Source of the DNA: Holophagales bacterium
GTDB lineage: Bacteria; Acidobacteriota; Thermoanaerobaculia; UBA5066
Length of the DNA: 64,000 bases
Direction of reading: 5' to 3'
Assembly: GCA_016714815.1 (NCBI GenBank)
Contig: JADKBZ010000033.1
Span: 80,982-144,981, forward strand
The notes below the pieces were generated by a model. The model was not told the origin of the DNA. It made no database searches and saw nothing but the letters and a program-made list of their open reading frames with translations. Positions within the stretch are counted from its first letter, which is position 1. Every line of letters starts with the position of its first letter. The position numbers were made by a program, and so were the translations under genes. Below, piece by piece: positions 1 through 8,960 of this stretch.

Positions 1-41
1 TGCTCGAAGCGCAGCTCGACCGTGACGATCGGCAGGCTCAC
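1..41 (-). CDS. 5' end of a gene following the RsbX-like phosphatase (truncated by window edge)
   Basis: A GTG at 41 overlaps the TGA stop of the preceding gene by 4 bp (GTGA), the coupling used throughout this operon. Only about 13 codons are inside the window, reading SLPIVTVELRFE after the start. That is too short to assign. In related stressosome operons an ATP-binding or sensor-kinase gene often follows here, but this is inference. Confidence 0.4.
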   Translation of the reverse strand, partial: MSLPIVTVELRFE

Positions 42-1087
42 GCGGTCCCTTCGTCGGGCTCGATCCGGCCCTCGAGAGGGGCGCGCCGTCGGGCCACGAG
101 GACCGTCGTGTCGTCCCTGCCGCGCCGGAAATCCCTCACGAGCACGGCGGCGACGACCGACGGGTGGTGGCTCGCGAGGCCGGGGTGGGAGGAGAGGTGC
201 CAGGAGGTGGCGAGGCCGTCGGAGTGGAGGACGAGGAGGGCACCCTCCGGCCACGGGTAGCTGAACTCCTGCATCTTCCGGACCTCCTGCCCCACGATCC
301 CCCCGTACGAGACCATGTGCCGCTCGCTCTCGCCCTCGACGATCCGGGCGCCGATGTTGCCGACGCCGCAGTACCTCACGACGCCGTTCGAGTGGTCCGC
401 CTCGAGGACGGCCAGGGCGGCGCCCCGCGTACCCCGGAGCCCCTGGTGAAGCGCTTCCACCGTTTCGGCAGGTCCCCGCGGACGAAGCTCCCGGAAGAGC
501 CGTTCGGCCAGGCGGGAGGCCTCGGCCGCGAGGAGGCCGTGCCCGAGCCCGTCGCAGACGAGGACGGAGCTCTTCGAGGCCCCCGGCGCCACGGCCCAGG
601 TGTCGCCGCACGGCTCGCCTTCGGTCATCGAGAGGCAGACGACGCCCGGCTCGAGCGGGCGGAAAGGAACGTCACCCGGAGGGGAGGGCCAGTAGCGGCA
701 GGCGAGGACCGTTCCCGTCTCCAGCTCGGAAAAGAGGTCGAAGGACGACGAGGCGCGACCGAGGGCGCCGAGACCCGTTCCGGGGCTTCCCGCCGTCGAG
801 TAGCCGTCCCTGAGGCTTCGGGCGGGATTCGACATGCCCGGTCCGCGGTCCAGCGAGAGGATCTCGAGCCCCGTCTTCCCGGCGAGCTCGAGCGGCCGGA
901 AGAGAAGCTCTCCTCCCCGGGCGTGCCGGACCAGATTCGTCGCCGCCTCGGTTACGACGAGGGAAACCCGCCCGATGTCGAGCTCGGAGAATCCGAGGTC
1001 CCGGCAGAGGGAGGTCACCAGGCGTCGGGCCTCCCCCGTCTGGGTGACGTCCTCCACGCGGGCACGGAGCGTTTCCCTCACTTCCAC
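38..1087 (-). CDS. RsbX-like SpoIIE-family serine phosphatase with N-terminal anti-sigma-type ATPase domain
   Basis: This 349-residue cytoplasmic protein joins two domains. Residues 1-130 are a GHKL/HATPase_c module like RsbT or RsbW, with an N-box (TEAATNLVRHA, 46-56), DRGPGM (80-85) and a glycine-rich GTGLGALGR lid (103-111). Residues 145-335 are a PP2C/SpoIIE phosphatase, with the metal-binding DGLGHG at 179-184 and a late RDDTTVLV motif. RsbX dephosphorylates the STAS proteins of the stressosome to reset it, and that role fits the position directly after rsbR-rsbS-rsbT. The GTG start at 1087 overlaps rsbT by 10 bp, so translation is probably coupled. B. subtilis RsbX lacks the ATPase half, so this fusion may also bind a partner switch protein. 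Confidence 0.85.
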   Translation of the reverse strand: MEVRETLRARVEDVTQTGEARRLVTSLCRDLGFSELDIGRVSLVVTEAATNLVRHARGGELLFRPLELAGKTGLEILSLDRGPGMSNPARSLRDGYSTAGSPGTGLGALGRASSSFDLFSELETGTVLACRYWPSPPGDVPFRPLEPGVVCLSMTEGEPCGDTWAVAPGASKSSVLVCDGLGHGLLAAEASRLAERLFRELRPRGPAETVEALHQGLRGTRGAALAVLEADHSNGVVRYCGVGNIGARIVEGESERHMVSYGGIVGQEVRKMQEFSYPWPEGALLVLHSDGLATSWHLSSHPGLASHHPSVVAAVLVRDFRRGRDDTTVLVARRRAPLEGRIEPDEGTA

Positions 1088-1479
1088 CTGACCACTGTGA
1101 CCGTCGTCCCTTTTCCCGGAAACGAGGAGATCTCGAAGTCGTTCATCAGTCGCCGGGACCCACCGAGGCCGAGCCCGAGCCCCCCGGCGGTGGTGTACCC
1201 GTCCCGGAGCGCCTGCTCGACGTCGGCGATCCCCGGACCCTGGTCGCGAAAGACGATCCGAAGACCCCTGTGCGCACCGTACTCGACAACCTCGAGGGTC
1301 GCGGTACCCCCGCCGCCGTGCGTCACGGTGTTGCGGGCGAGCTCGCTGACGGCCGTGACGATCTTGGTCTGGTCCACGAGGCCGAAACCGACACTCAACG
1401 CCAGGGCGCGGGCCTGCTGCCGCGCCTTCAGGACGTCCTCGGACTCCCGCAGGTCGACGACCTCGCGGGCCAGGATCAT
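1078..1479 (-). CDS. rsbT: Stressosome serine/threonine kinase RsbT
   Basis: This 133-residue protein is a single GHKL ATPase domain, the usual RsbT size. Visible motifs are the N-box (SELARNTVTHGGGG, 45-58), the G1 box DQGPGI (79-84) and the glycine-rich TTAGGLGLGLGG (96-107). RsbT is held in the stressosome by RsbS and RsbR. On stress it phosphorylates them, leaves the complex and activates a downstream partner (RsbU in Bacillus, other output modules elsewhere). The ATG at 1479 overlaps the rsbS stop in an ATGA, the conserved rsbS-rsbT coupling that keeps scaffold and kinase balanced. No rsbU or rsbV is visible, so the output is unknown. Confidence 0.9.
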   Translation of the reverse strand: MILAREVVDLRESEDVLKARQQARALALSVGFGLVDQTKIVTAVSELARNTVTHGGGGTATLEVVEYGAHRGLRIVFRDQGPGIADVEQALRDGYTTAGGLGLGLGGSRRLMNDFEISSFPGKGTTVTVVRWK

Positions 1480-1829
1480 GGCCGGTTTCGGAGGATCTCC
1501 ATCCCCTTCTCCACGTCGAGGGCCGTCCTCACGCCCTTCAGGGAGAGGCCCAGCTCGACCATCGTGATCGCCACCGCGGGACGCATGCCGACGACGACGG
1601 TCTCGGCGCCGAGCATCCGCGACATGGAAGCGATCGTGTCGAGCATCCGCCCGATGAACGAGTCGACGATGTCGAGGGAGGAGATGTCGATGAGGACTCC
1701 CCGGGCCCCGTCCTTGACGATCCGGGCGGTCAGGTCGTCCTGCAGGGCCAGCGCGAGCCGGTCGTGCATGTCGACCTGGATCGTGACGAGAAGGAGCCTC
1801 CCCATCCGGAGGATCGGGATTCTCTCCAC
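1476..1829 (-). CDS. rsbS: Stressosome STAS scaffold protein RsbS
   Basis: This 117-residue single STAS domain has the expected RsbS length. The motif LIDISSLDIVDSF (46-58) contains the serine that aligns with the RsbT phosphorylation site of B. subtilis RsbS (Ser59; here about Ser57). VVVGMRPAVAITMVELG is the typical second half of the fold. RsbS forms the stressosome core with RsbR and binds RsbT. I chose the GTG at 1829 because it gives a normal N-terminus 11 bp after the rsbR stop. The same frame is open far upstream, but that stretch is antisense-like arginine/proline-rich translation and is not part of the gene. Confidence 0.88.
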   Translation of the reverse strand: MERIPILRMGRLLLVTIQVDMHDRLALALQDDLTARIVKDGARGVLIDISSLDIVDSFIGRMLDTIASMSRMLGAETVVVGMRPAVAITMVELGLSLKGVRTALDVEKGMEILRNRP

Positions 1830-1840
1830 GGCCGGTGTCG

Positions 1841-2698
1841 CTAGACGGCCGCCGCGCGGCCCACGCTCACGCCGGTCCTCGCGAAGGCGTGGCGGATCGC
1901 GTCCGCGAGGGTGGCTTTCGTGACGATGTCGGTGAAGGAGACACCGAGGTGGACCATGGACTGCGCGATCGCGGGCCGGATCCCGCTGATGACGCACTCG
2001 GCTCCCATGAGACGGGCCGCCGCGACGGTCTTCATCAGGTGTTGGGCGACGAGGGTGTCGACCGTGGGGACCCCGGTAATGTCGATGATCGCCACCGACG
2101 AGCCGGTGTCGACGATCGCCTGGAGGAGCGACTCCATCACCACCTGGGTCCGGGAGCTGTCGAGAGTCCCGATGAGGGGCAGGGCGAGGATTCGGTCCCA
2201 GAGCTTGACGACCGGGGTCGAGCGCTCCAGCAGCTCCGCCTGCAGCCTCGTGATCATCACCTCCCGGCCGATGAGGGCACGCCCCCCCGTGAAGAGGCCG
2301 CGCCTGTCGACGAGGACGGTGATCTCCCAGAGCTCTCCCACCAGAGCCGCGGGGTTTCCCTCGAGCTCTCGCTGGAGCAGCTTGAAGACCGGCTGCTTGA
2401 GAGAGAAGAGGAACGTGGCCGTCTCGGAGGGAGTGAATCCCTGGCGGCCGCGCGACCTGGCGACGTCCTCGAGAAAGCCTCTCGCCCGCTCCCAGCCCGG
2501 ATCGCTGATCTCCCCGAAGGCCTCCGCCTCGAGCCCCGCCTGGAGGGCCGCGAGGAACTGCGCCGACTGCCTCTCGAGCTCGGCGTCCGGGAGGAGGTCG
2601 GAGCGAAGGGTGACGGCCGTGCGCTGCTCCCGTACCCAGTCCTTCAGGAGCTCCGCTTCGAATCTCCGGATCAGCCCGGGCAGGATGCTCGTCGTCAT
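1841..2698 (-). CDS. rsbR: Stressosome sensor/scaffold RsbR
   Basis: About 285 residues. The N-terminal half (about 1-155) is a helical RsbRD-type sensory region, and the C-terminal half (about 160-280) is a STAS domain. DITGVPTVDTL holds the first threonine phosphosite region and CVISGIRPAIAQS holds the serine at the position of the second site. RsbR proteins form the turrets of the stressosome, and their variable N-termini sense the signal. There is no heme or LOV motif, so the ligand is unknown. A GTG at 2704 is possible, but the ATG at 2698 has better spacing (8 nt) from an AGGGG ribosome site. It is first of the rsbR-S-T-X run, 93 bp after a hybrid kinase. Confidence 0.85.
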   Translation of the reverse strand: MTTSILPGLIRRFEAELLKDWVREQRTAVTLRSDLLPDAELERQSAQFLAALQAGLEAEAFGEISDPGWERARGFLEDVARSRGRQGFTPSETATFLFSLKQPVFKLLQRELEGNPAALVGELWEITVLVDRRGLFTGGRALIGREVMITRLQAELLERSTPVVKLWDRILALPLIGTLDSSRTQVVMESLLQAIVDTGSSVAIIDITGVPTVDTLVAQHLMKTVAAARLMGAECVISGIRPAIAQSMVHLGVSFTDIVTKATLADAIRHAFARTGVSVGRAAAV

Positions 2699-2791
2699 CG
2701 TCACTTCCCCTCTCTTGCGAAGCCATGAGTGCCGAACCCCTGCTCCGACGCCCGCCTTTCGTCAGCCCCTGCCGCCGGGGGAGGGATCGAT

Positions 2792-4036
2792 TCAGGCCGC
2801 CGGCAGCGTGAACGTGATCGTCGCGCCTTCTTCCACTGCGCCGACGGCCTGGAGGTCGCCCCCGTGCCGCGTGATGATCCGGTGAACGAGAGCGAGCCCG
2901 ACCCCGGTCCCCTCGAACTCCGTCATTCCGTGAAGCCGCTGGAAGACCTCGAAGATCTTGCCGGAGTAGGCCATGTCGAAACCGACCCCGTTGTCGGAGA
3001 TCCGGTAGGTCGCGAGGGGTCCGTGGACCTCGGACGAGATCCGGACGACCGGCCGCTGTCGTCCCCTGGAAAACTTCACCGCGTTCCCGATGAGGTTCGA
3101 CCAGACGATCCGAAGGAGCGAGGCGTCCCCCCGGGCCGCCGCGAGCGAACCGCACTCGAACGCGATCCGGCCTCGCTCGACCTCGTCCGGGACGTTCTCG
3201 TCGAACGAGGCCCGCGCCAGGCTCGCCATATCGACCCTGCCGACCCTCAGCTCGGTCCGCCCGACCCGCGAGAACTCGAGGAGGTCGCTGATGAGGTTCG
3301 ACATCTTCCGCGTGTTCGCGCGGATGACCCCCAGGAGCCGTTTCCCCTCGTCGCTCAGGGCCTCGCCGTCCAGCTCCGTCAGCAGCGAGGAGAAGCCGTC
3401 GATCGCCCGGAGCGGCGCCCGAAGATCGTGGGAGACGGAGTAGGAAAACGCCTCCATCTCCCGGATTGCCTCCTCGAGCTTTCTGGTCCGTTCCTCGACC
3501 CGCTGTTCGAGCTCGCCGTTGAGCCGCTGAACCTCCGCCTGCGCCTTTCGCTGGTCCTCGAGGGCGGCCAGGAGCTCCCGGCGGGAGTCCTCGACCTCGG
3601 CAAGGAGCCGGCGGGCCTCGTCGGTCAGACGCCGCGACTCCCTCTCCGCGGCCGTCAGGCGCAGCAGGGTCTTCACCTGGGCGAGCAGCTCGCGCGGCTC
3701 TACGGGGTGCGTCAGGTAGCCGTCCACTCCGTCCTCGAGCGCGGAGAGGCGGTCCTCGGTCTTCCGGTAGGCGGACGTGAGGTGAAGGACGGGAACCGAC
3801 GCGGTCACGGGATCGGCCTTCAGGCGACGGCAGACCTCCCGCCCGTCGAGGTCGGGAAGGTGAATGTCGAGGACCACGAGCCCGGGAAGTAGCTTTGCCC
3901 GCTCCAGGGCCTCGAGGCCGGTGGTCGCCTCGATCACGTCGTACCCGCCCGAACGGATCACCCTGGAAGTCGCGTAACGCATCGCTTCCTGGTCGTCCAC
4001 GACGAGGATCGTCGAGGGCCGCGCTTCCTGCTCCAT
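2792..4036 (-). CDS. Response regulator receiver / sensor histidine kinase hybrid
   Basis: This 414-residue cytoplasmic protein starts with a receiver domain (about 8-125; phospho-acceptor Asp57 in VVLDIHLPDLDG). A coiled coil follows (about 130-190), then HisKA with His203 in SVSHDLRAPLR and HATPase_c with N-box NLIGNAVKFS, DNGVGF and GTGVGLAL. The receiver-first, kinase-last order and the absence of membrane segments suggest it receives phosphate or a partner signal rather than sensing outside the cell. The receiver lysine that normally follows the fourth strand (KPVEP) is His110 (THPVEP), a substitution that may change its phosphorylation. It lies upstream of the stressosome genes on the same strand, so joint regulation is likely but unproven. 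Confidence 0.85.
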   Translation of the reverse strand: MEQEARPSTILVVDDQEAMRYATSRVIRSGGYDVIEATTGLEALERAKLLPGLVVLDIHLPDLDGREVCRRLKADPVTASVPVLHLTSAYRKTEDRLSALEDGVDGYLTHPVEPRELLAQVKTLLRLTAAERESRRLTDEARRLLAEVEDSRRELLAALEDQRKAQAEVQRLNGELEQRVEERTRKLEEAIREMEAFSYSVSHDLRAPLRAIDGFSSLLTELDGEALSDEGKRLLGVIRANTRKMSNLISDLLEFSRVGRTELRVGRVDMASLARASFDENVPDEVERGRIAFECGSLAAARGDASLLRIVWSNLIGNAVKFSRGRQRPVVRISSEVHGPLATYRISDNGVGFDMAYSGKIFEVFQRLHGMTEFEGTGVGLALVHRIITRHGGDLQAVGAVEEGATITFTLPAA

Positions 4037-4145
4037 CAGACGATCGGAAGTGTACCGCCGGAACTCGCGGCCGGCGCCGCAACCTCGTCAGGTTTCGAAC
4101 ATTCGTACACCCGGGAGGGAGCGACCCACCCCGCCGATACGGGGT

Positions 4146-4171
4146 AAAAAAGGGGGCGCGGGAGCGCCCCC
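4146..4171 (-). terminator. Rho-independent terminator of the aceK-icd operon
   Basis: A perfect 8-bp stem GGGGGCGC / GCGCCCCC (4152-4159 with 4164-4171) has a 4-nt loop. On the minus strand it is followed directly by six T. It lies 39 bp past the icd stop. Confidence 0.85.
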
Positions 4172-4209
4172 TTCGAGATCCCGGTGGAGAACGAGGGTCC
4201 GAGGACCGG

Positions 4210-5511
<1,302 letters not shown>

Positions 5512-5587
5512 CTCGAAACCTCCGGAGCCGCGGATTCTAGCGATGCCGGGACGGTGCGACAAACCGGTCGCCGGCGCCAGGGGCCCT

Positions 5588-7324
5588 TCAGGCCTCCAGT
5601 GGGCGCCCGAGGCGGCGCTCCGGCGGGTAGGGGAAGACGTCCAGGACCTCTCCCGCCGCGTGGCGCCGCTTCATCTCGTTCCAGAACTCGGGCCTCACGA
5701 GGTCCGGATGCGCTCCGGCGAAGAGGGTCCGGAGCGGTTTCGGGAACCCCATGAACGTCAGGAACTCCTCCGGGAAGACGTCGCGCGGGCCGACGTAGAA
5801 CGACGGGCCGTCTCCCCCGCCGCCGTCCCCGTCGTCGGAATCCGGCAGCTCGCGGAAGTCGCAGTCGGTCACGGCGCAGAGCTCGTCGTAGTCGTAGAAG
5901 ACGACCCGTCCGTGCCTCGTCACCCCGAAATTCTTGACGAGGAGGTCTCCCGGGAAAATGTTCGTCGACGCGAGGTCGCGCAAGGCGCGGCCGAAGTCGA
6001 GGACGGCCTCCCGCACCTTCTCCTCGGGCGCCTCTCTAATGAAGAGGTTCAGCGGCACGACGCGCCGCTCGGTGTAGAGGTGCCGGATGACGACGGCGTC
6101 CCCCTGGAGGGCCACGGTTTCCGAGCACTCCGCCAGGAGCTCCTCGAGGATGTCCGGCGCGAAGCGCTCCTTGTCGAACTCGAGGAACTCGTACTCCTGG
6201 ATGTCGACGAGGCGGCCGGCCCGGTCGTGCTCGAAGACGAACTGGTAGCGCTCCTTGACCTGGGCCCGCGTGACCGTCTTCGTCGGCCCGAAGCGGTCGC
6301 GGATCACCTTGAACACGACGTCGTAGCCGGGCATGGTGAAGACGACCATCACCATCCCCTTCTCCCCGCGGGCCGTCTCGAACCGGTCGCCGGAGCGCCC
6401 GAGGTGCCGGAGGAGGTCGCGGTAGAGCTCGGTCTTGCCGTGCTTGTTGTAGCCGAGGGTGACGTAGAGCTCGGCGACCGGCTTTCGAGGGAGGATCGAC
6501 TTCAGGAACCGGACGATCCCGGCCGGCGTCTCCACGTCGACGTGGAAGTAGGAGCGGGTGAAGCTGAAGACGACCGAGACGTCGTCCTCGTCGAGGAGGA
6601 CGGCGTCGACCGAGACCCGGCCGTCCGGGTTCACGAGGGCGAGAACGAACGGCAGGAACCTCTCGTCGCGGACGACCCGCCCGACGACGTACGCCCCCTT
6701 GTTGCGATAGAAGACCGGCTCGAGGAGCTCGACGAAGTCGAAGGCCGTGTCGCCCCAGGAGGCGGAGAGCGCCTCGTCGACGACCCGGCTCACGAGCGCG
6801 GCTTCTCCGTCGGCATCCGCCCAGGGGATCCCGAAGGCGTAGTCGTCGAGAACCTGCCGGACGACGGAGCCGGTCGACACGGCCCCGGGGTAGGTCCGCA
6901 CGGGAACGGCGCCCGGAGGGGGAAGGCCGGTGTCGCTCCCGAAATGGACGAACTCCCTCTGCGCGTCGACGCCGACCGTCGTGAAGACCTTGCGCGTCAC
7001 CGAGTTGAAGAACGTCTCGGCGAGCTCGAGGTCCCCGTGCCCGCTCATCAGCCAGGAGTACTCCCGCTTCATCGCCGACCAGAGGTCGGGCGACCGCCGC
7101 GACTCCCCGAAGACCTCTTCCAGCGCCGCCACGACGCGGCGGAGGACGTTCGTGTAGAGCGCGAGCCTCTCCACCATGTCGTCCTGAACGCCGTGCCAGT
7201 CGGCAGACTCGAAGTGGAGGGCGGAGCGGCGCGTGATCCGGCGAAAGCCCGACCGGTACTGCTCGAAGCCCCCCTTCACGAGGATCGCGCCCTTGCGGGC
7301 GATGAGGCTGTCGGATTCGATCAT
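5588..7324 (-). CDS. aceK: Isocitrate dehydrogenase kinase/phosphatase AceK
   Basis: This 578-residue protein matches the length of E. coli AceK. AceK phosphorylates Icd to divert isocitrate into the glyoxylate bypass during growth on acetate or fatty acids, and dephosphorylates it afterwards. The ATP-binding segment GYNKHGKTELYRD and downstream FDYDE-like acidic motif (VFYDYDELC) are present, as are the N-terminal regulatory helices. The start at 7324 gives MIESDSLIA, like family members; the frame is open further upstream without support. The gene lies directly before its substrate gene icd. No aceA or aceB is in this window, so the bypass enzymes must be encoded elsewhere if they exist. 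Confidence 0.95.
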   Translation of the reverse strand: MIESDSLIARKGAILVKGGFEQYRSGFRRITRRSALHFESADWHGVQDDMVERLALYTNVLRRVVAALEEVFGESRRSPDLWSAMKREYSWLMSGHGDLELAETFFNSVTRKVFTTVGVDAQREFVHFGSDTGLPPPGAVPVRTYPGAVSTGSVVRQVLDDYAFGIPWADADGEAALVSRVVDEALSASWGDTAFDFVELLEPVFYRNKGAYVVGRVVRDERFLPFVLALVNPDGRVSVDAVLLDEDDVSVVFSFTRSYFHVDVETPAGIVRFLKSILPRKPVAELYVTLGYNKHGKTELYRDLLRHLGRSGDRFETARGEKGMVMVVFTMPGYDVVFKVIRDRFGPTKTVTRAQVKERYQFVFEHDRAGRLVDIQEYEFLEFDKERFAPDILEELLAECSETVALQGDAVVIRHLYTERRVVPLNLFIREAPEEKVREAVLDFGRALRDLASTNIFPGDLLVKNFGVTRHGRVVFYDYDELCAVTDCDFRELPDSDDGDGGGGDGPSFYVGPRDVFPEEFLTFMGFPKPLRTLFAGAHPDLVRPEFWNEMKRRHAAGEVLDVFPYPPERRLGRPLEA

Positions 7325-7400
7325 GCGGCGCGGAGGATACGGCAGGCGGGAAGCGTCCCATGCCGGTCGCCGGGGACCGTCCCGACTTTCGCGCCGCGGA

Positions 7401-8960
7401 CTATCGCGGCGGGTACCCGGTGATCTCCCGAATCTCCTCGTAGAGCGGCTGCAGCCGGTCGTACATCCTGCGGTAGACGCGCCGGTAGAGGCGATCGTAG
7501 AGGTTCGAGGTCGCCGGGTCGGGGACGAAGACGCGGCCAACCCGCGTCATGGACGCGACGGCGGCCTCGAACGAGGGGTGAAGCCCCAGCCCGACGGCCG
7601 CGTCGATCGCCGCGCCGAGACCCGACGCCTCGGTCACGTGGGGACGCGCCGCCGGGAGGCCGAAGACGTCCGCGGTGATCTGCATCGCCGCGTCGCTCTG
7701 GGCTCCCCCGCCCGCCACGCGCAGCTCGGTGATCGGCACGCCGCTCCGCTTCTCCGACCGCTCCTTCCCCTCGCGCAGGGCGTAGGCGAGCCCCTCGAGG
7801 ATGGCGCGGTAGAGGTGCGAGCGCGTGTGGACGTCGCCGAAGCCGATGACGGCCCCCTTCGCCTCGGGGCCGGGACGCTTCACGCCCGGAGACCAGTAGG
7901 GCTGAAGGATGAGCCCCATCGACCCGGGCGGAACGTTCGAGACGAGCTCGTCGAAGAGCGCCTCGGCCGGAAGGCCGTTCTCGCGGGCCTTCGCCTCCTC
8001 GGCCTGGCCGAACTGCTCCTTGAACCAGGTCACCATCCAGAAGCCGCGGTAGATCTGGATCTCGAGGCTGTAGGCGCCCGGGAGCGCCGACGGGTAGGGC
8101 GGCAGGAGCGGCAGCGGCTCGACGTAACGGCGGTGGGTCGTGTTGATCGTCGCCGTCGTGCCGTAGCTGAGGCAGGCGACGTGCGGTTCGAGGCACCCCG
8201 AGCCGAGGACCTCGCACGCTTTGTCCGCCGCGGCGGCGATCACCGGGAGACCCTTGGGGAGTCCCGTGGCCTCCGCGGCGGACGCGGTCAGCTCGCCGAG
8301 CCGCCCCCCCGGCGGCACGAGCTCGGGAAGCTGCTCCCGGCGGACCGGGAGCGCGTCCCACTTCCAGTCGAGGCGTCCCGCCCAGCGGAGCTTGCGGTAG
8401 TCGAACGGGACGTAGCCGACCTGCCCCCCCGCCGAGTCGACGAACCGGCCCGTGAGCCGGTGGGCGAGGAACCCGGACAGGAAGAGGTATCGCTCCGCCT
8501 TCTTCCAGGTCTCAGGCTCGTGCCGGGCGAGCCAGTGCGCCTCGGCCTCGGCCTGGAAGTAGCCGACCGTCTCGGACATGCCGGAGAGGCGGAAGAGCAG
8601 TCCCCAGAGGCCACCGACGGGCGGAACGCCGTCGGTCCTGCGCTGGTCGAGCCAGACGATCGCGGGCCGCAGAGGCCGCCCCTTCCCGTCCGTGCAGACC
8701 ATCGTCGCCCGCTGCGTCGTGACGGCGAGACCGGCGATGGCCTCCCTGCGAACCCCCGGCTGCGCGAGGAGCCCGCGCGTCGCCTCGCAGACCGTCCGCC
8801 AGTAGAGCTCGGGGTCCTGCTCGGCGTAACCGGGCGGCCCCGGGACGTACGGCTCGATCGGGACGCGGCTTCGCGCGACGAGATTGCCGGAGAGGTCGAA
8901 CAGGAGCGCGCGGACGCTCTGCGTCCCGTGGTCGATCGCGAGGAGCTGGTCGCCGCTCAC
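7401..8960 (-). CDS. FGGY-family carbohydrate (glycerol/xylulose-type) kinase
   Basis: This 519-residue cytoplasmic kinase has the actin-like FGGY fold. The N-terminal phosphate loop is LLAIDHGTQSVRALLFD; mid-protein SYGTTATINTTH and the C-terminal AGGGAQSDAAMQITADVFG are the FGGY signatures. Family members phosphorylate glycerol, xylulose and related polyols. Position after a GlpD-like gene argues for glycerol or a glycerol derivative, but the substrate pocket cannot be read from sequence alone. The GTG start at 8960 overlaps the preceding stop in GTGA. It is the last gene of a four-gene overlapping unit headed by a FadR-type regulator, 77 bp before aceK. Confidence 0.85.
   Translation of the reverse strand: MSGDQLLAIDHGTQSVRALLFDLSGNLVARSRVPIEPYVPGPPGYAEQDPELYWRTVCEATRGLLAQPGVRREAIAGLAVTTQRATMVCTDGKGRPLRPAIVWLDQRRTDGVPPVGGLWGLLFRLSGMSETVGYFQAEAEAHWLARHEPETWKKAERYLFLSGFLAHRLTGRFVDSAGGQVGYVPFDYRKLRWAGRLDWKWDALPVRREQLPELVPPGGRLGELTASAAEATGLPKGLPVIAAAADKACEVLGSGCLEPHVACLSYGTTATINTTHRRYVEPLPLLPPYPSALPGAYSLEIQIYRGFWMVTWFKEQFGQAEEAKARENGLPAEALFDELVSNVPPGSMGLILQPYWSPGVKRPGPEAKGAVIGFGDVHTRSHLYRAILEGLAYALREGKERSEKRSGVPITELRVAGGGAQSDAAMQITADVFGLPAARPHVTEASGLGAAIDAAVGLGLHPSFEAAVASMTRVGRVFVPDPATSNLYDRLYRRVYRRMYDRLQPLYEEIREITGYPPR

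Noticed and set aside
164..1567. Long plus-strand frame opposite the phosphatase and rsbT
   Set aside because: Composition is typical of the reverse of GC-rich genes, with no motif; the minus-strand genes are certain.
1476..4082. Very long open minus-strand frame continuing upstream from rsbS
   Set aside because: The upstream part is arginine/proline/glycine-rich and runs in another frame over rsbR and the hybrid kinase, which have clear domains. Only the last 117 codons are a gene.
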